Source: Coniferiporia sulphurascens
Lineage: Eukaryota; Basidiomycota; Agaricomycetes; Hymenochaetales; Hymenochaetaceae
Direction: 5' to 3'
Assembly (NCBI GenBank): GCA_002794785.1
Contig: NBBA01000012.1
Coordinates: 372,001-436,000 of the forward strand
Length of the DNA stretch: 64,000 nt
Part shown: in pieces, positions 9,705 to 20,419 of the stretch
Layout of the letters: every line of letters begins with the position of its first letter
Numbering within the stretch: position 1 is the stretch's first letter
The notes under the pieces: model-generated
Told to the model about the DNA's origin: nothing
Database searches by the model: none
The model's input: the letters and a program-made list of their open reading frames with translations, nothing else
Made by a program: the position numbers and the translations under genes

Positions 9705-11726
9705 TAGAGACACTCTCTATCTTGCAGTGGAACGCCACCTGCTCACTAGTGGCGATACACTCCCTCATTCCTGTCCTTACAACTGACCCATCCCCCCCAC
9801 ACCTAATTCTTATACAGGAACCACCCTGGTATCAAATAGGAGTGCAACCCTCACTCAACGACCCCACCAGCACCCTGGTATTCAACGTCCCAACCATCCC
9901 AGGCTACATACCTGTTCTACCACCAGAGGTCCGCCCTCGAGTAGTAACGTATGTAGCCTGGGCCCTCCCCACTACCTCATGGTCGATCCTCGGCGCCGCT
10001 TCACACAGCACTGATGTACTGACGGTGGAGGTACGATCCCAACTCACCCTCCGGGTGTGCAACTACTATGGCATGCACACCCCGGACTGCGAGCACGCCT
10101 CCCCCCAGTACCCAGGTGAGTCCTTCCTGTTTTCACTCCCCTCGGTGCTAGCCACCACTCTACTCGTGGCAGGCGACTTCAACCATCACCACCACACATG
10201 GTCCGAACTCGCAGCCACATGGCGAGACAACTTGGGGGCACAACCCCTCGATGACTTTTTCCATGGGCATGGCCTGGAGCCTGCCCACCTTCCTGACTCT
10301 GACTCAAGGCCCGACAGCAACCGTTGTCGGTGCCCCATTGACATGATCTGGGCCCCACCCACAGTCAACCCCAATTCCATTTTAGATTCGGCTACCTCCG
10401 ACCACTCCCCACTGTCAGACCATGCCATCCTGCATTGGTCCCTGCCGTTTCAGCCCCCACCGCCCGTCCTAAAGACATGCCGGCTACTACCAGCTGACAA
10501 GGAGGAATGGACTGACATCGCCTTCCCCCTCCTCGAAGAAGCCTTCTGACTCCCAGGGCTCGACACCCATGCCCTGGACATCAAAGCAAAGGTGGTCCTC
10601 GACTCCATGGTCACCGCCCTCCAGCCGTTCACCCGCCTCTCAAAACCATCTAAAATGGAAGTCCCATGGTGGTCACCCCACTGCAAGACCCTTCTATCCA
10701 CAATTATGACAGCCACCACCCCCCTCCAGTGCTCATCAGCCCAATGCGCCTTCAAAAGGGGCATTAGGACAGCCAAACGGCAGTTCTATGCCGACCAGGC
10801 AGCAGAAGCAGATGCCTCCAACATCTGGAACTGGGCCAAACAAGGCCTAGGCAACCGACCTACCCCCATCCCCTCACTTAGACGACAGGGCGGATCCTTC
10901 ACCCAGACGGACACCGAGAAAGGTGAGCTTTTTCAAGAAACTTTCTTCATGCCCCCTCCACCACAGGCAGTGGCCGACATCCCGCTACCCCCAACCCAAC
11001 CAGCTGCCCCGCCCATACTCCTATCGGAGCTTACAGGGGCACTGGCCGATACATCCAACTTGTCAGCTCCGGGCCTCTCAGGAATAGGTTACCACCCCCT
11101 GAAATGGGTGGTGGACGCCTACCCCAACAAGATACTCACACTCTTCAATGACTGTCTGCACTTGGGCCATCACCCTGAGTGCTGGCGGGCAGCAAAGGTT
11201 GTGATGCTCAGGAAACCAAACAAGAAGGACCCATTTTCGCCGTGCTTGTACCGGCCCATCACTCTTGAGGAGACCCTAGGGAAACTCCTTGAAAAAATTA
11301 TCACTAACCAGCTCCAGTTCCTTGCTAATATGTGGGACTGGCTGCCACCTAACCAGTACGGGGGGCGCCAAGGCCATTCGGTCTATGACGCCACCCAACA
11401 CCCCTTACAGATCGTGGAACGTGCCCGCTCAGAGGGCCTTGTCTGTTCGGTCCTAGCAGTCGACATTCAGGGCTTTTTCGACTCGGTACACCCCCACCTA
11501 CTCCACCGACAATTGCTGGATCTGGGATGTGCCCCAGATATGGCTAATTGGTGCCTATCCTTCATGACGGATCGGCGGGTCACCGTCTCCTTCGACGGCA
11601 CCACCCTCCCCACCGCCCCTAAACCCGACTTCGGCACCCCACAGGGATTGCCCATCTCCCCCATCTTATCAACAATCTTCATGGGGGTGGTCCTCTGGCG
11701 CTTTCACCAAGCCGGCACCACCACCC
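9701..11726 (+). pseudogene. ORF2 N-terminal part (endonuclease and RT), A1
   Basis: Starts MIETLSILQWNATCSL. The APE-type endonuclease shows LIQEPPWYQ (catalytic E), LLVAGDFN, DMIWAPP and SDHAIL. TGA at 10547-10549 replaces a CGA present in A4. The RT part then reads KVVMLRKPNKKDPFSP, LVCSVLAVDIQGFFDSV (motif A), FGTPQGLPISPILSTIF (motif B) and stops at the M3 insertion in FHQAGTTTL, just before the YVDD box found after 14007. Confidence 0.9.
11713..11726. repeat. Target-site duplication of M3 (left copy)
   Basis: cggcaccaccaccc here and cagcaccaccgccc at 14007-14020; the two differences are transitions. Joining the flanks restores the RT reading FHQAGTT(A/T)LAYVDDHLL. Confidence 0.85.
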
Positions 11727-14006
11727 TTTTTTTTTTTTTTTTTTAAATTATTATTCCTTCAGTATTACATAATTACAAGCTGCCCCCCCAGAGGGGGGGC
11801 CCTAACTACATAACAATGGAGGCGCCCATCATTGCACAACACACAAAACTGGGCGGGGCCCTGCTCCCTGGAAGGAGCCAGAGTGGGAAGGGCCCCTATT
11901 AGTGAGTACACGGAAGGAGGGAGGAATATGTATCACTACAGCCAAGCCAAACGGATGACATCAGGCAAAAGGGGGTAGCTTAGAATTGGAAAGGGAGGGC
12001 AAGAGCGCTGGCCAGGACATACATGGGAGAGTCCGAAAGGCAGTCATAGATCAGAGGAAAAGGGAGGAAGCGCACCTGAAAGCTCCAAAAGAGCCGGGTC
12101 CGGGTCCTGGGTATGGGGTCCAAGTATATGACTCATGTATTCCCTGAGGCGGTCCAAGTCCATATCTTTGTCGGTTGGGTGCCCCTCCAGCTCCATTGCG
12201 GCGAAGGCCAGGCGGATGGCCAGAATTAAGAGCGCCCTTGCGGGACTCAAACAATGTGTGTACCTTCCTCAGGATATGCAGCCGACCAAAACTGCTCCCA
12301 CTGTCCTCTACGACATATGGGCACTATATTGGAGCACTAGGGTAAGGCGTGCCGCACCAGGAGGCCATCCCGAGTGAGGGTCGCAGCGCCGTAGGCACTA
12401 CCCCACCCATATGGAACAACCCCCCTACCCTACACATTCCCTCCCTGACCATAGAGGTCCTGTAGAGTACTGCTGCGCTTCTGGGAATCAACTTAAGCCT
12501 GTAGTGGGAATTACCCCCACACGAACCAATGGAGGATTTAGTCCTCTGGAGCCACTGAGGGGAACTCTCCCACAGTGCTATGGCCCGAGACACTACACTT
12601 CAGCATGCCAGGACGCCGACACATGCTCCATGCAGGCCCTTTCCTGTGCCCTGGCATGCACTTCAGAAACAGCCATTACAGCCAGAATACTCAGGAACCA
12701 AGGTCATGGGACAAGCGCCCAGTCAACCCCCAGCCCCCGCTTCTGGATCCGTGGTTGTACCAGGATCTCCGTCTCACATACTCGACCCCAGTGGCAAAGC
12801 CGTCCCAGGGAGTAGAGGATACTAACCACCTCAAGGGGGTCCAACCCACCCAAGAGGCCCATGGTGCCCTGTCACCTTTCAGCATCAGGTGGTTCTTACC
12901 ACCACACCATGTGTTATGAGCCCCCTATCTCCTTTTAGCATGAGGTGCTGTCATCAGAGACCCTTTCAGGAATTTGGGGGGGCAGTTTTTGATTTGTCAT
13001 GCCAGGGACAACGCAGGCCCCGAGGTACCCAGAGGGGCATTGCTCAGCACCCGAAGGTGTGATCCGAGTTGCCCCGAACCAAGATCACCCGACTGAAGTC
13101 GCCTGCTGTGAGGCAGGGGGTTTCCCCCCCCTGTGAGGACATGTTAACTGGTTACGCGGTGATCGACGTCGGGCTCCTGATCGTCGAGACTGATAGTACG
13201 CAACGGGCTTCCTAGATGTCGTAAGTCGAAGGTGATCGTCGATGGGGCTTCCTGATCGGCAATGTGGACGCGGTAGGCTTTCTATAACGAGTCGGGTTAC
13301 GACGAAGCGACTAATGGTCAAGGGCACACAGTAGACTGGTGGTAGCAGATAATGGGCTTGTATGAACAAAGAGCACAAGCTTAGGGCTTGTGCTACTGAA
13401 GTTACATGCTTATATGCTATTCTATGTGTTTGTTACTGTAGCGACTTGGTTAGGTGTGTTTACCAGACCATGGGGGTCATGGAACTCAAGGGAGTGCCTT
13501 GGTAATACAAGTACGGTGATCAGTAAGCAAAGCACGTCATGATGGTGCAAGAAGGCGTCATCATGGCGTCTTATGGCGCAAGGCGAATAAGGGATGAGTA
13601 AGACAGAGGAATGGGGGAGTTGCGCTGACTGATGATGGCGAAGAGGAAGTGAGTCAGCGCAGGAAGGGGAAGTAAAGGAAAATTGTAACACACATACAAT
13701 GCAGGCCCAGCGAGCACGCCACCCCGAGAGGACAGCGCAGATGCCAGAAGGATGCAAGCTCACTGAGAATCCAACCAGCAGCAACGTTTTCGACGGGTTG
13801 CCAAGACCACTGGCGAGCTCCGCGCCCGTTTCCTGCCGCGTTACGGCAACCAACAACCAGCCCCGGCACACCAGGGTGAGTCGGAACCTTCTCTCGTACA
13901 ATGCCCAGTCCCAGAGAGTCCAGACAAGGTCGGGTAGCTGCGCCTTCCCCCCAGCCGACCCCAGTTGCAAAACCGAGATGGTGGTGGTAAGAGGACAAGA
14001 AGGATG
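11727..14006 (-). mobile_element. M3: module-LINE chimera in A1, antisense
   Basis: Minus-strand element: poly(T) at 11727, antisense LINE 3' UTR and the last ORF2 codons (family B; MELEGHPTDKDMDLD then stop) to 12219, then the module from 12220 (ccagaattaag) to its 5' end at 14006 (caagaaggatg). A solo LTR sits inside the module. This module is a second subtype: its 3' region reads actcaaacaatgtgtgtacc where M1 and M4 read ccccactatgcgtgcacc. M5 shares the M3 subtype. Own TSD of 14 bp. Confidence 0.88.
13142..13690. repeat. Solo LTR 1 (549 bp) in the M3 module
   Basis: Begins tgttaactgg and ends attgtaaca: the inverted TGTTA/TAACA termini of LTR retrotransposons. Similar along its length to the LTRs at 17829, 48651 and 59154. 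No clear 5-bp duplication (ggaca before, cacat after), so the flanks may have decayed or recombined. No gag-pol or primer-binding site follows. Confidence 0.85.
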
Positions 14007-15992
14007 CAGCACCACCGCCCTGGCATATGTTGATGACCATTTACTTATTTGTGTAGGTCCCTCAGTGGCATCCAACTGCTGCGCACTTGCCCACGCATAC
14101 CAACAACTCAACACCCTCTTCGGCACCATCGGTCTCAACATCGAAGCCGCCAAGATGGAATGCCTCCACTTCCACCCCCCCTGGCGACGGACTGGCTATG
14201 ATGGCTGGGACACGGCCAGGGTCCAGGTCGACCCCAACACCCTGATCCGCCCCTCAATCCCCCTTTGGTGGTTAGGGATATGGTGGGACCCAGGCCTCTC
14301 CTTCAAGCCCCACATTGAGCGCATGCGCTCCAAGGGACTCTCCACCCTTGCCACCCTCCGCATATTAGGCAACACTCAACGCAGTATCTCGGCCCTCCTC
14401 CTCCTCCGCCTATACACCTCCTGTGTCCGCTCCGTGCTCGCATGGGGGGCGCCGGTATGGTACCATGGCCGCCGCCAAAAAACCCTGGTAAACCGCCTAC
14501 AGGCCGTGCAAAACACAGCTTGCAGATGGATTTTAGGCGTCTTTAAAGGCGCCTCCCCCTATTCCACAAATTTTCTTTGTTCTGTTCCCCCTCTCCCTTT
14601 CTATTTCGAATATATAAAGACGACCCATTCTCTACGCCTATGGTGAACCCCCCACTCTATTGGCCATAAACTTTTTAAAAACATAGCTAATAGACCTTTT
14701 TCCCTTTCTTTGCAGGTCCGAGCCCCCCAGGTTCAACAGGTTCCAGCATACACACATCCCCCATGGACAGACCCTCTGGCCTTCACAAAAGGCTGGGTTC
14801 GCTTCACCATGCCCATTACCCCAGTTAGCGCTGACACTCGGAAGTCATTTGTGACCGCCATGCGCCAACTAGGCCTCACCCCACACATACAGGTCTTCAC
14901 TGATGGCTCCCGCATTGACAATAAGTCAGGTTCAGCCATCTGTGCCATGCTTGGCCACACCCGACTCCGGTCCCGATGACTGGAGTCCCCCACCTGCGCC
15001 ACAGCCATGGATGCCGAGGAGTTTTCCCTCGCCATGGCCCTGGGTTGGGTAGCACGCCGTCTCCTGGCACAATTGCGTGCTGCATCGGACATTTTCTTCC
15101 TGTCTGATTTGCTGACCGCTCTCCACCTTTTCTGCACCTGGGCCACCGCCCCTGGCGCTCACCTCCTACACATTTGGAAAGTGGGTGTGGAGACTCTGCT
15201 AGACTCATACCCCAACTCACCATCCACTTTACATGGTGCCCTGGACACTCGGACATCCCCGGAAACGAATGGGCTGACACAGAAGCAAAACTGGCAACCG
15301 AGCTCCCTCCATCTGATCTTAAACCCTCCACCTCTGCACTAAAAGAAGCCGCTGTCCACACTCTTATGGAATGATGGACGCTCTCACTAGCCCACCCACT
15401 AGCCTCGACTGCCAATAAATATCTGGCAGTCCATGGCCTACCCTCACGCCGACCTCAAAAGCTCCTCATGCATTCGGTCGACCACCCATGCAGTGAGCTA
15501 TCCACAGTTGCGCAGGTCCTCTGCCACGCCGGTCCCTACGGGGGATACTGGCTGAGTTTTGACTCAGCCTACCGCCGCAGGCATGGCCTGATCTCGCATT
15601 GTAGATGGCACAACCACCCTCCCTGGCCTGCACAGTTGACCGCCCACATCCTTGGCGGCTGCAGTACCTTCCATTCATGGATACAACATGTGTGGCCACC
15701 TCAGGACCCTCTTCCAGTCCACCACTCAGAATGGGCTGATGAAAACCGCCTCCTGGTTTTGCGCTGCTGGCTAAAGCTGACAGGGCATCTTAACCGCCTC
15801 TCCAACCGCACTGTGGGCGCCATCCGGCTGGCTTTTGCTGTGATGGACCTTGACGGCCACCCCTCTGACGAGGATATGGACCTGGACCTCCTAAGGGAAT
15901 ACATGCATCGTATGCTTGGACCCCAAACGCGGGACTCGGACCCAGCCCTTTTTGAGCTATCAGGTATGCTCCCCCCTTTCCCATCTGACTAA
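14007..15992 (+). pseudogene. ORF2 C-terminal part (YVDD to C-terminus), A1
   Basis: Reads ALAYVDDHLLICVGPSVASN, LNIEAAKMECLHFHP, LWWLGIWWDPGLSFKPH (late RT motifs), the linker WILGVFKGASPYSTNFL, RNase H (VFTDGSRIDNKSGS; CPGHSDIPGNEWAD after a frameshift near 15210) and the Cys/His tail to LPPFPSD. In-frame stops at 14644-14646, 14977-14979 and 15372-15374 are all TGA. The stop at 14977 corresponds to CGA in the M2 copy. An ATG-led reading from 13699 joins M3 antisense DNA to this RT and is an artefact. Confidence 0.9.
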
Positions 15993-16314
15993 CGCCTGCC
16001 TTTCGAATTCCCCATGATACGTCTTGGCTGGCGCTTTCACCCTCCCTTTCCACTTCTAAGCTTCTTACCTTAAACCTGCCCTCACCCACTTGGTTGGTTC
16101 ATAGCAATATGTATTCCTCCCTCTCAATTTGTTTCTTACTAAATAGGGGCTCTCCACACTTCGGCTCCCCTCAGGGAGCAGAGCTCCCGCCCAGTTTTGT
16201 GTGATGCGCAATGACGGGCGCCTCTGTTGTTATGTAGTTAGGGCCCCCCCTTTGGGGGGGCGGCTTGTAGTTATGTAATACTGCAGGAATAATAAAATAT
16301 AAAATAAAATAAAA
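15993..16314 (+). promoter_or_regulatory. LINE 3' UTR with two hairpins (A1)
   Basis: GGGGCTCT (16146-16153) can pair with AGAGCTCC (16180-16187; one G-U). The C7-TTT-G7 hairpin lies near 16244-16260. The tail aataataaaatataaaataa is followed directly by the TSD. Confidence 0.7.
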
Positions 16315-16765
16315 GTATTGGTTAGGTGGCAGCCAGTCCCACTTGTTAGTGAGGAACTGGAGCCGGTTAGCTATTATTTTTTTCGAGCAGTTTCCCTAAG
16401 GTCTCCTCAAGGGTAATGGGCCGGTATGAACGAGGCGAAAAGGGGTCCTTCTTATTGGGCTTCCAGAGCATAACCACTTTTGCTGCCCACCATCACTTGG
16501 GGTGGTGCCCCATGCAGAGGCAGTCGTTGAAGAGCATTAGTATCTCGTCAGGGTAGGCGTCTACTACCCACTTCAGGGGGCGATAGCCTATTCCCGAGAG
16601 GCCCGGAGCCGATAAGTTGGAGGTGTCGGCCAGTGCCCCCATGAGCTCGGTGAGGAGTATTGGCAGGGCAGCTGGTTGGGATGATGGTGGCGGATTTGGG
16701 TCCACTTGCAAGGGGGGGGGAGGCATGAAGAAAGTTTCTCGAAATAGCTCACCTTTCTTGTCATC
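16315..16765 (-). pseudogene. H0 ORF2 continued, antisense (RT N-terminal part)
   Basis: Minus-strand RT segment upstream of motif A: KGELFRETFF-like start, ADTSNLSAPGLSGIGYRPL, KWVVDAYPDEILMLFNDCL, then the KPNKKDPFSP region, in pieces with frameshifts. It begins with the right copy of the A1 TSD. Interrupted at 16765 by the poly(T) of E1; the rest of H0 is not found rightwards. Confidence 0.8.
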
Positions 16766-17702
16766 TTTTTTTTAATTTTTAATTTATTATTCCTGCAGTA
16801 TTACATAATTACAAGCTGCCCCCCCGAAGGGGGGGCCCTAACTACATAATAATGGAGGCACCTGTCATTGTGCATCACACAAAACTGGGCAGGGGCTCTG
16901 CTCCCCAAGGGGTGCCGACATGTGAAGAGCCCCTATTTAGTATGAAGGACAGTAGAAGGAGGAATACATATCGCTACGAACAAACCATGCGGGTAAGAGC
17001 AGGTAAAAGTAAGGAGCTTAGAAGTGGAAAGGGAGGGTGAGGGCGCTGGCCAAGACGTATCCAGAGGAATCTGAAGGGCAGGCACTAGTCTATGGGAAAG
17101 GGGGGGAGCATACCTGATAGCTCCATAAGGGCTGGGTCCGAGTCCCGAGTTCGAGGTCCGAGCATATGATGCATGTAGTCCTGTAGGAGGTCCAGGTCCA
17201 TATCCTCGTCGGTAGGGTGGCCGTCTAGGTCCATCGCAGCGAAAGAGAGCCTGATGGTGCCCACAGCACGGTCAGAAAGGCGGTTTAGGTGCCCCGTTAG
17301 CTTAAGCCATCAGCACAGAACTGGGAGGCAGTTTTCGTCAGCCCACTCTGAGTGGTGGACTGGGAGGGGGTCCTGAGGTGGCCATACACATCATATCCAT
17401 GGGTGGAAGGTGCTGCAGCCGCTGAGGATGTGGGCAGTCGACTGCGCGGGCCATGGGGGGTGGTTGTGCCACCTGCAGTGTGAAATCAGGCCATGCCTGC
17501 AGCAGTAGGCTGAGTCAAAGCTCAGCCAGTAGCCCCCATAGGGACTGGCGTGGCAGAGGACCTGCGCCACTGTGGTGAGCTCTGAGCGAGGGTGGTCGAC
17601 CAAGATTGTGATGATCTTTCTTGGTCGTTGAGTGGGGGGCCCGGTTACTGCCAGATATTTGTCTGCAGTGGAGGCAAGGGGGCGGGTCAGCTGGAGGGAC
17701 CA
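16766..17702 (-). mobile_element. E1: 5'-truncated LINE 3' fragment, antisense
   Basis: Poly(T), antisense 3' UTR, then ORF2 C-terminus (stop, DSDPALMELSGMLPPFPID almost as in A2) back to the end of RNase H (WSLQLTRPLASTADKYLAV). The extreme C-terminus is nearly identical to A2, while 17560-17700 resembles H1, so the copy looks mosaic. It breaks at 17702 where C1 begins; the E1 remainder is not visible. Confidence 0.75.
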
Positions 17703-17828
17703 CATCCCTTCTTGACCTCTTACCACCACCATCTCCCTAGCGCGGGCAGCTCAAACTCCCCCATGGCAGATCGGTTCAGTGGTCGTCCACTACGACCCAC
17801 AGGCCTCTCTACAGCTAACCCTACCACG
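17703..17828 (+). mobile_element. C1: family C LINE, 5' end and ORF1 start
   Basis: Starts catcccttcttgacctctta, a variant of the common LINE 5' terminus intermediate between the A/B form (ttgaccagta) and the module form (ttgtcctctt). The 5' UTR holds gcgggcagctcaaactcccc, as in A and B. ORF1 ATG at 17763 (MADRFSGRPLRPTGL). Interrupted by solo LTR 2. C1 is the only family C copy here; its 3' end is not in the window. Confidence 0.85.
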
Positions 17829-18386
17829 TGTTAAGCTCAATGGTTACGCAGTGATCGACGTCAGGGCTTCCTGATCGTCGGGACTGATGGTATGGCAACA
17901 GGGCTTCCTAGATGTTGTAAGTCGAGGATGATCGTCGGCGGGGCTTCCTGATCGACGATGTGGACGCGGTAGGCTTCTTATAGTGAGTCAGGTTATGACA
18001 AAGTGACTAGTGGCACACTGGCACACAGTAGACTGGTGGTAGCAGATAATGGGCTTGTATGAACAAAGAGCATAAGCTTAGGGCTTGTGCTACTGAAGTT
18101 ACATGCTTATATGCTACTCTATGTGTTTGCTACTGTAGCGACTTGGTTAGGTGTGTTTACCAGACTATGGAAGGTCATGGAAACTCAAGGAATGCCTTGG
18201 TAATACAAGTACGGTGATCAGTAAGCAAAGCACATCATGATAGTGCAGTAAGGCATCATCATGGCGTCTTATGGCGTATGGTGAATGGGGATGAGTAAGA
18301 CTGAGGAATGGGGGAGTTGTGCTGACTGTGATGATGAAGAGGAAGTGAGTCAGTGCAGTAAGGAAAGATAAAGGAAAATTGTAACA
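17829..18386. repeat. Solo LTR 2 (558 bp) in C1 ORF1
   Basis: tgttaagctc to attgtaaca. Flanks are ccacg (17824-17828) and ctgtg (18387-18391), which differ only by transitions, so a decayed 5-bp duplication is possible but not shown. Same orientation as the other three LTRs. Confidence 0.88.
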
Positions 18387-20343
18387 CTGTGTCTGGAGCG
18401 CCAACCCTGCCACTGTCACACCCCGAAGCTGTTCGCTGTCCCCACCAGCGTGACTAACCACCCCCAACTACGACAACCTAATGGGAGTCATCCCCATCGG
18501 TGACCTCAATGAGTGGCCACAAAGGGGAACACAAACCGCCCTTGACATCGCCTTGGTCCGACAAACTGCCAACCAAGATACCGATGACCAGATGCAGGAC
18601 AACCTGCACACACCCCCCCAGTCGACTGGAAAACGCAGAGCCGACGTCCTATCTCCCGAGACCCCTCGCAACCGGCTGGTTACCTCAGAGTTCATCTGAG
18701 CACTGACAGACTTCGCACCGAATGTAGAAAGGGCCCTCGACACCCTCAAGGCCGACATCGAAAAGGCAGCCAGCTCCACATCAGTCGTACAGGCGACAGC
18801 AGCATTCCTGGGGAAACTAACAGCCCTCAGCCATGAAATGCTCTCAACAACGTACCGGACACAAGATCAGGATGATCCGGACCACATTGCCACCCATGCA
18901 GCAGGAACAGGAGTATGCCCAGTCCACGATGGGCGCATGAGAATTTCACTCGGCGCACCATTCTCCTCAGCCATGAGAGCCCTGTTTACCTTCAGCACAA
19001 GGACTAACCAGCAGGCTCAAGCCCAACCTACTCCCCCCGACTCACAGATCTCAGCGCTAGCGGACATCGTCAAGAGACTCTCAGTCGACATAGGGAACCT
19101 CACCTGCCAAGTCTCCTCCCTGGCTTCACGCCCTGCCCCACGGCCGCAACAAGCCCCTCAGCAGACTCCCACCAACGTGGGAGGAACCACCCCCGCTCCC
19201 ACCACCATGGCAACACTCGCCACCACCATCACACCAGCTCAGCTGGAAGCTGTGGCGAAAGTCGTGCTGGCTGGAGCCCCAATGACGTACGCACAGTTAG
19301 CAGCGATTGCAGCTAACCTCCCCCAGCCCCCCACAGCCCAGACAGCCCCAGCAAAGAAGGTGAAGAAAGTCCGGCAACCACCCCCCCCCCCCCAAAATGT
19401 ACACCAAGGAACCCACCTTGGTTCTAACACTGTGGAACCTAGTCGCCCCTGCAGCCATGCGTAAGTCAGGTGCATCTCTCATGGAAATGGCCCGGGGTTT
19501 CTTCCAGGCCCTGCCTACTGCTGACACGGTCACCATGCTGTCCTCCAAGTTCAACACAAAGGGAAACCTGGTGACCACCTTTGCAGAAAGACCCGCCTCC
19601 TCCACCCCCACCACATCGGCAATCATTGACCGCCATGCGGACATGTTCACAAAGTACATGCATGACTGCTGCCTAGCCCTCCCAGAGGACTGGCCCATCT
19701 CGGACCGATTCCAACTAACCCCTTCCAGAGTTCGCCCTAGATTGACATTACACATCTCCATGGTGCCCTGCAGGGATGTCTTCTTCAGGCAGAACCCCCA
19801 CCCAATCACCGAGGCGGCACTCCTCACGGAGGTCCGCCAAAACCCCTCCCTCAAGCACCTAGACTTCGTGGTGCCACCCCACTATGCTACGGTACCGGAA
19901 AAACTCCCCCTCTTGGAGGCATGCCCAGTATCCTTCACCTTTGTCAACCCAGATGGGCAAACCCAAGCATGCCTCCTCAAGAGGAACAGGGTGTACCTAT
20001 TCGGATCCTCCCTCCGCTATCAGTCCCACCGGTCCAGCCCGGCCTCACCCAGTGTGAGCGCTGCCAAGGACTCGGTCACAGAAAGAAGGGCTGCCAAGCC
20101 CAGGCTCGTTGTGCCGAATGTGCTGGACAGCACCTGATGGCAAATCATCACAAGTCATGCACATATTGTGCCAATGACACAGTCAAAGGAGACGCCTGCC
20201 CCCACCCCCGCCACTGCGCTAACTGCCAGGGCGACCACCCCGCCACCCTTCCCACCTGCCCGAAGAAGAAGCACTTCCACGTCATCGACTCCACTCTCCA
20301 GGTTGAAGAGGACACCAACGCCTTCATGGAGGAGGACCAATGA
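18387..20343 (+). pseudogene. ORF1 (zinc-knuckle protein), C1
   Basis: Family C ORF1, continued from 17763 across the LTR. TGA at 18697-18699 interrupts the N-terminal half; a shift occurs in the C-run at 19380-19395 and another near 20020. Readable: a Pro/Gln/Thr-rich N-terminal half, basic segment (KKVKKVRQPPPPP), central block (MYTKEPTLVLTLW, LTPSRVRPRLTLHISMVPC), then knuckles CERCQGLGHRKKGC, CAECAGQHLMANHHKSC and CANCQGDHPATLPTC. The central and knuckle parts align with A and B; the N-terminal half does not. The stop overlaps the ORF2 ATG as ATGA at 20340-20343. Confidence 0.85.
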
Positions 20344-20361
20344 GTGCACAAATACGTGCAC
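20340..20361 (+). pseudogene. ORF2 first codons, C1
   Basis: ATG overlapping the ORF1 stop; reads MSAQIRA. Split here by A2. The frame continues at 26805 as IHTLQWN, the conserved LQWN start of all ORF2 copies. Confidence 0.75.
20350..20361. repeat. Target-site duplication of A2 (left copy)
   Basis: aaatacgtgcac here, aaatacacacac at 26805-26816. The three differences are all transitions; removal of A2 restores the C1 ORF2 start. Confidence 0.75.
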
Positions 20362-20419
20362 CATCCTTCTTGACCAGTAACCACCACCATCGACTAGTGT
20401 GGGCAGCTAAAACTCCCCC

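Larger units (their letters stand above)
7605..11726 (+). mobile_element. A1: full-length family A LINE, 5' part
   Basis: Starts catccttcttgaccagtaac, the 5' terminus also seen in A2, A4, A5, B1 and B3, so the copy is full length. It holds the 5' UTR (58 bp), ORF1, and ORF2 to just before the RT YVDD box, where chimera M3 interrupts. It resumes at 14007. Without M3 the element is about 6.4 kb, like A2. Flanked by a perfect 14-bp TSD. Confidence 0.92.
14007..16314 (+). mobile_element. A1, 3' part
   Basis: Resumes A1 after M3 at the RT YVDD box and runs through RNase H, the ORF2 stop (15990-15992), the 3' UTR and an A-rich tail ending at 16314. H0 resumes at 16315. Confidence 0.92.

Noticed and set aside
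13699..14646. 315-codon ORF beginning MQAQRARHPER
   Set aside because: Joins antisense M3 module to sense A1 RT across an insertion junction; fortuitous.
17829..18386. Solo LTR 2 TSD ccacg/ctgtg
   Set aside because: Three of five positions differ; transitions could explain it but it is not evidence by itself.
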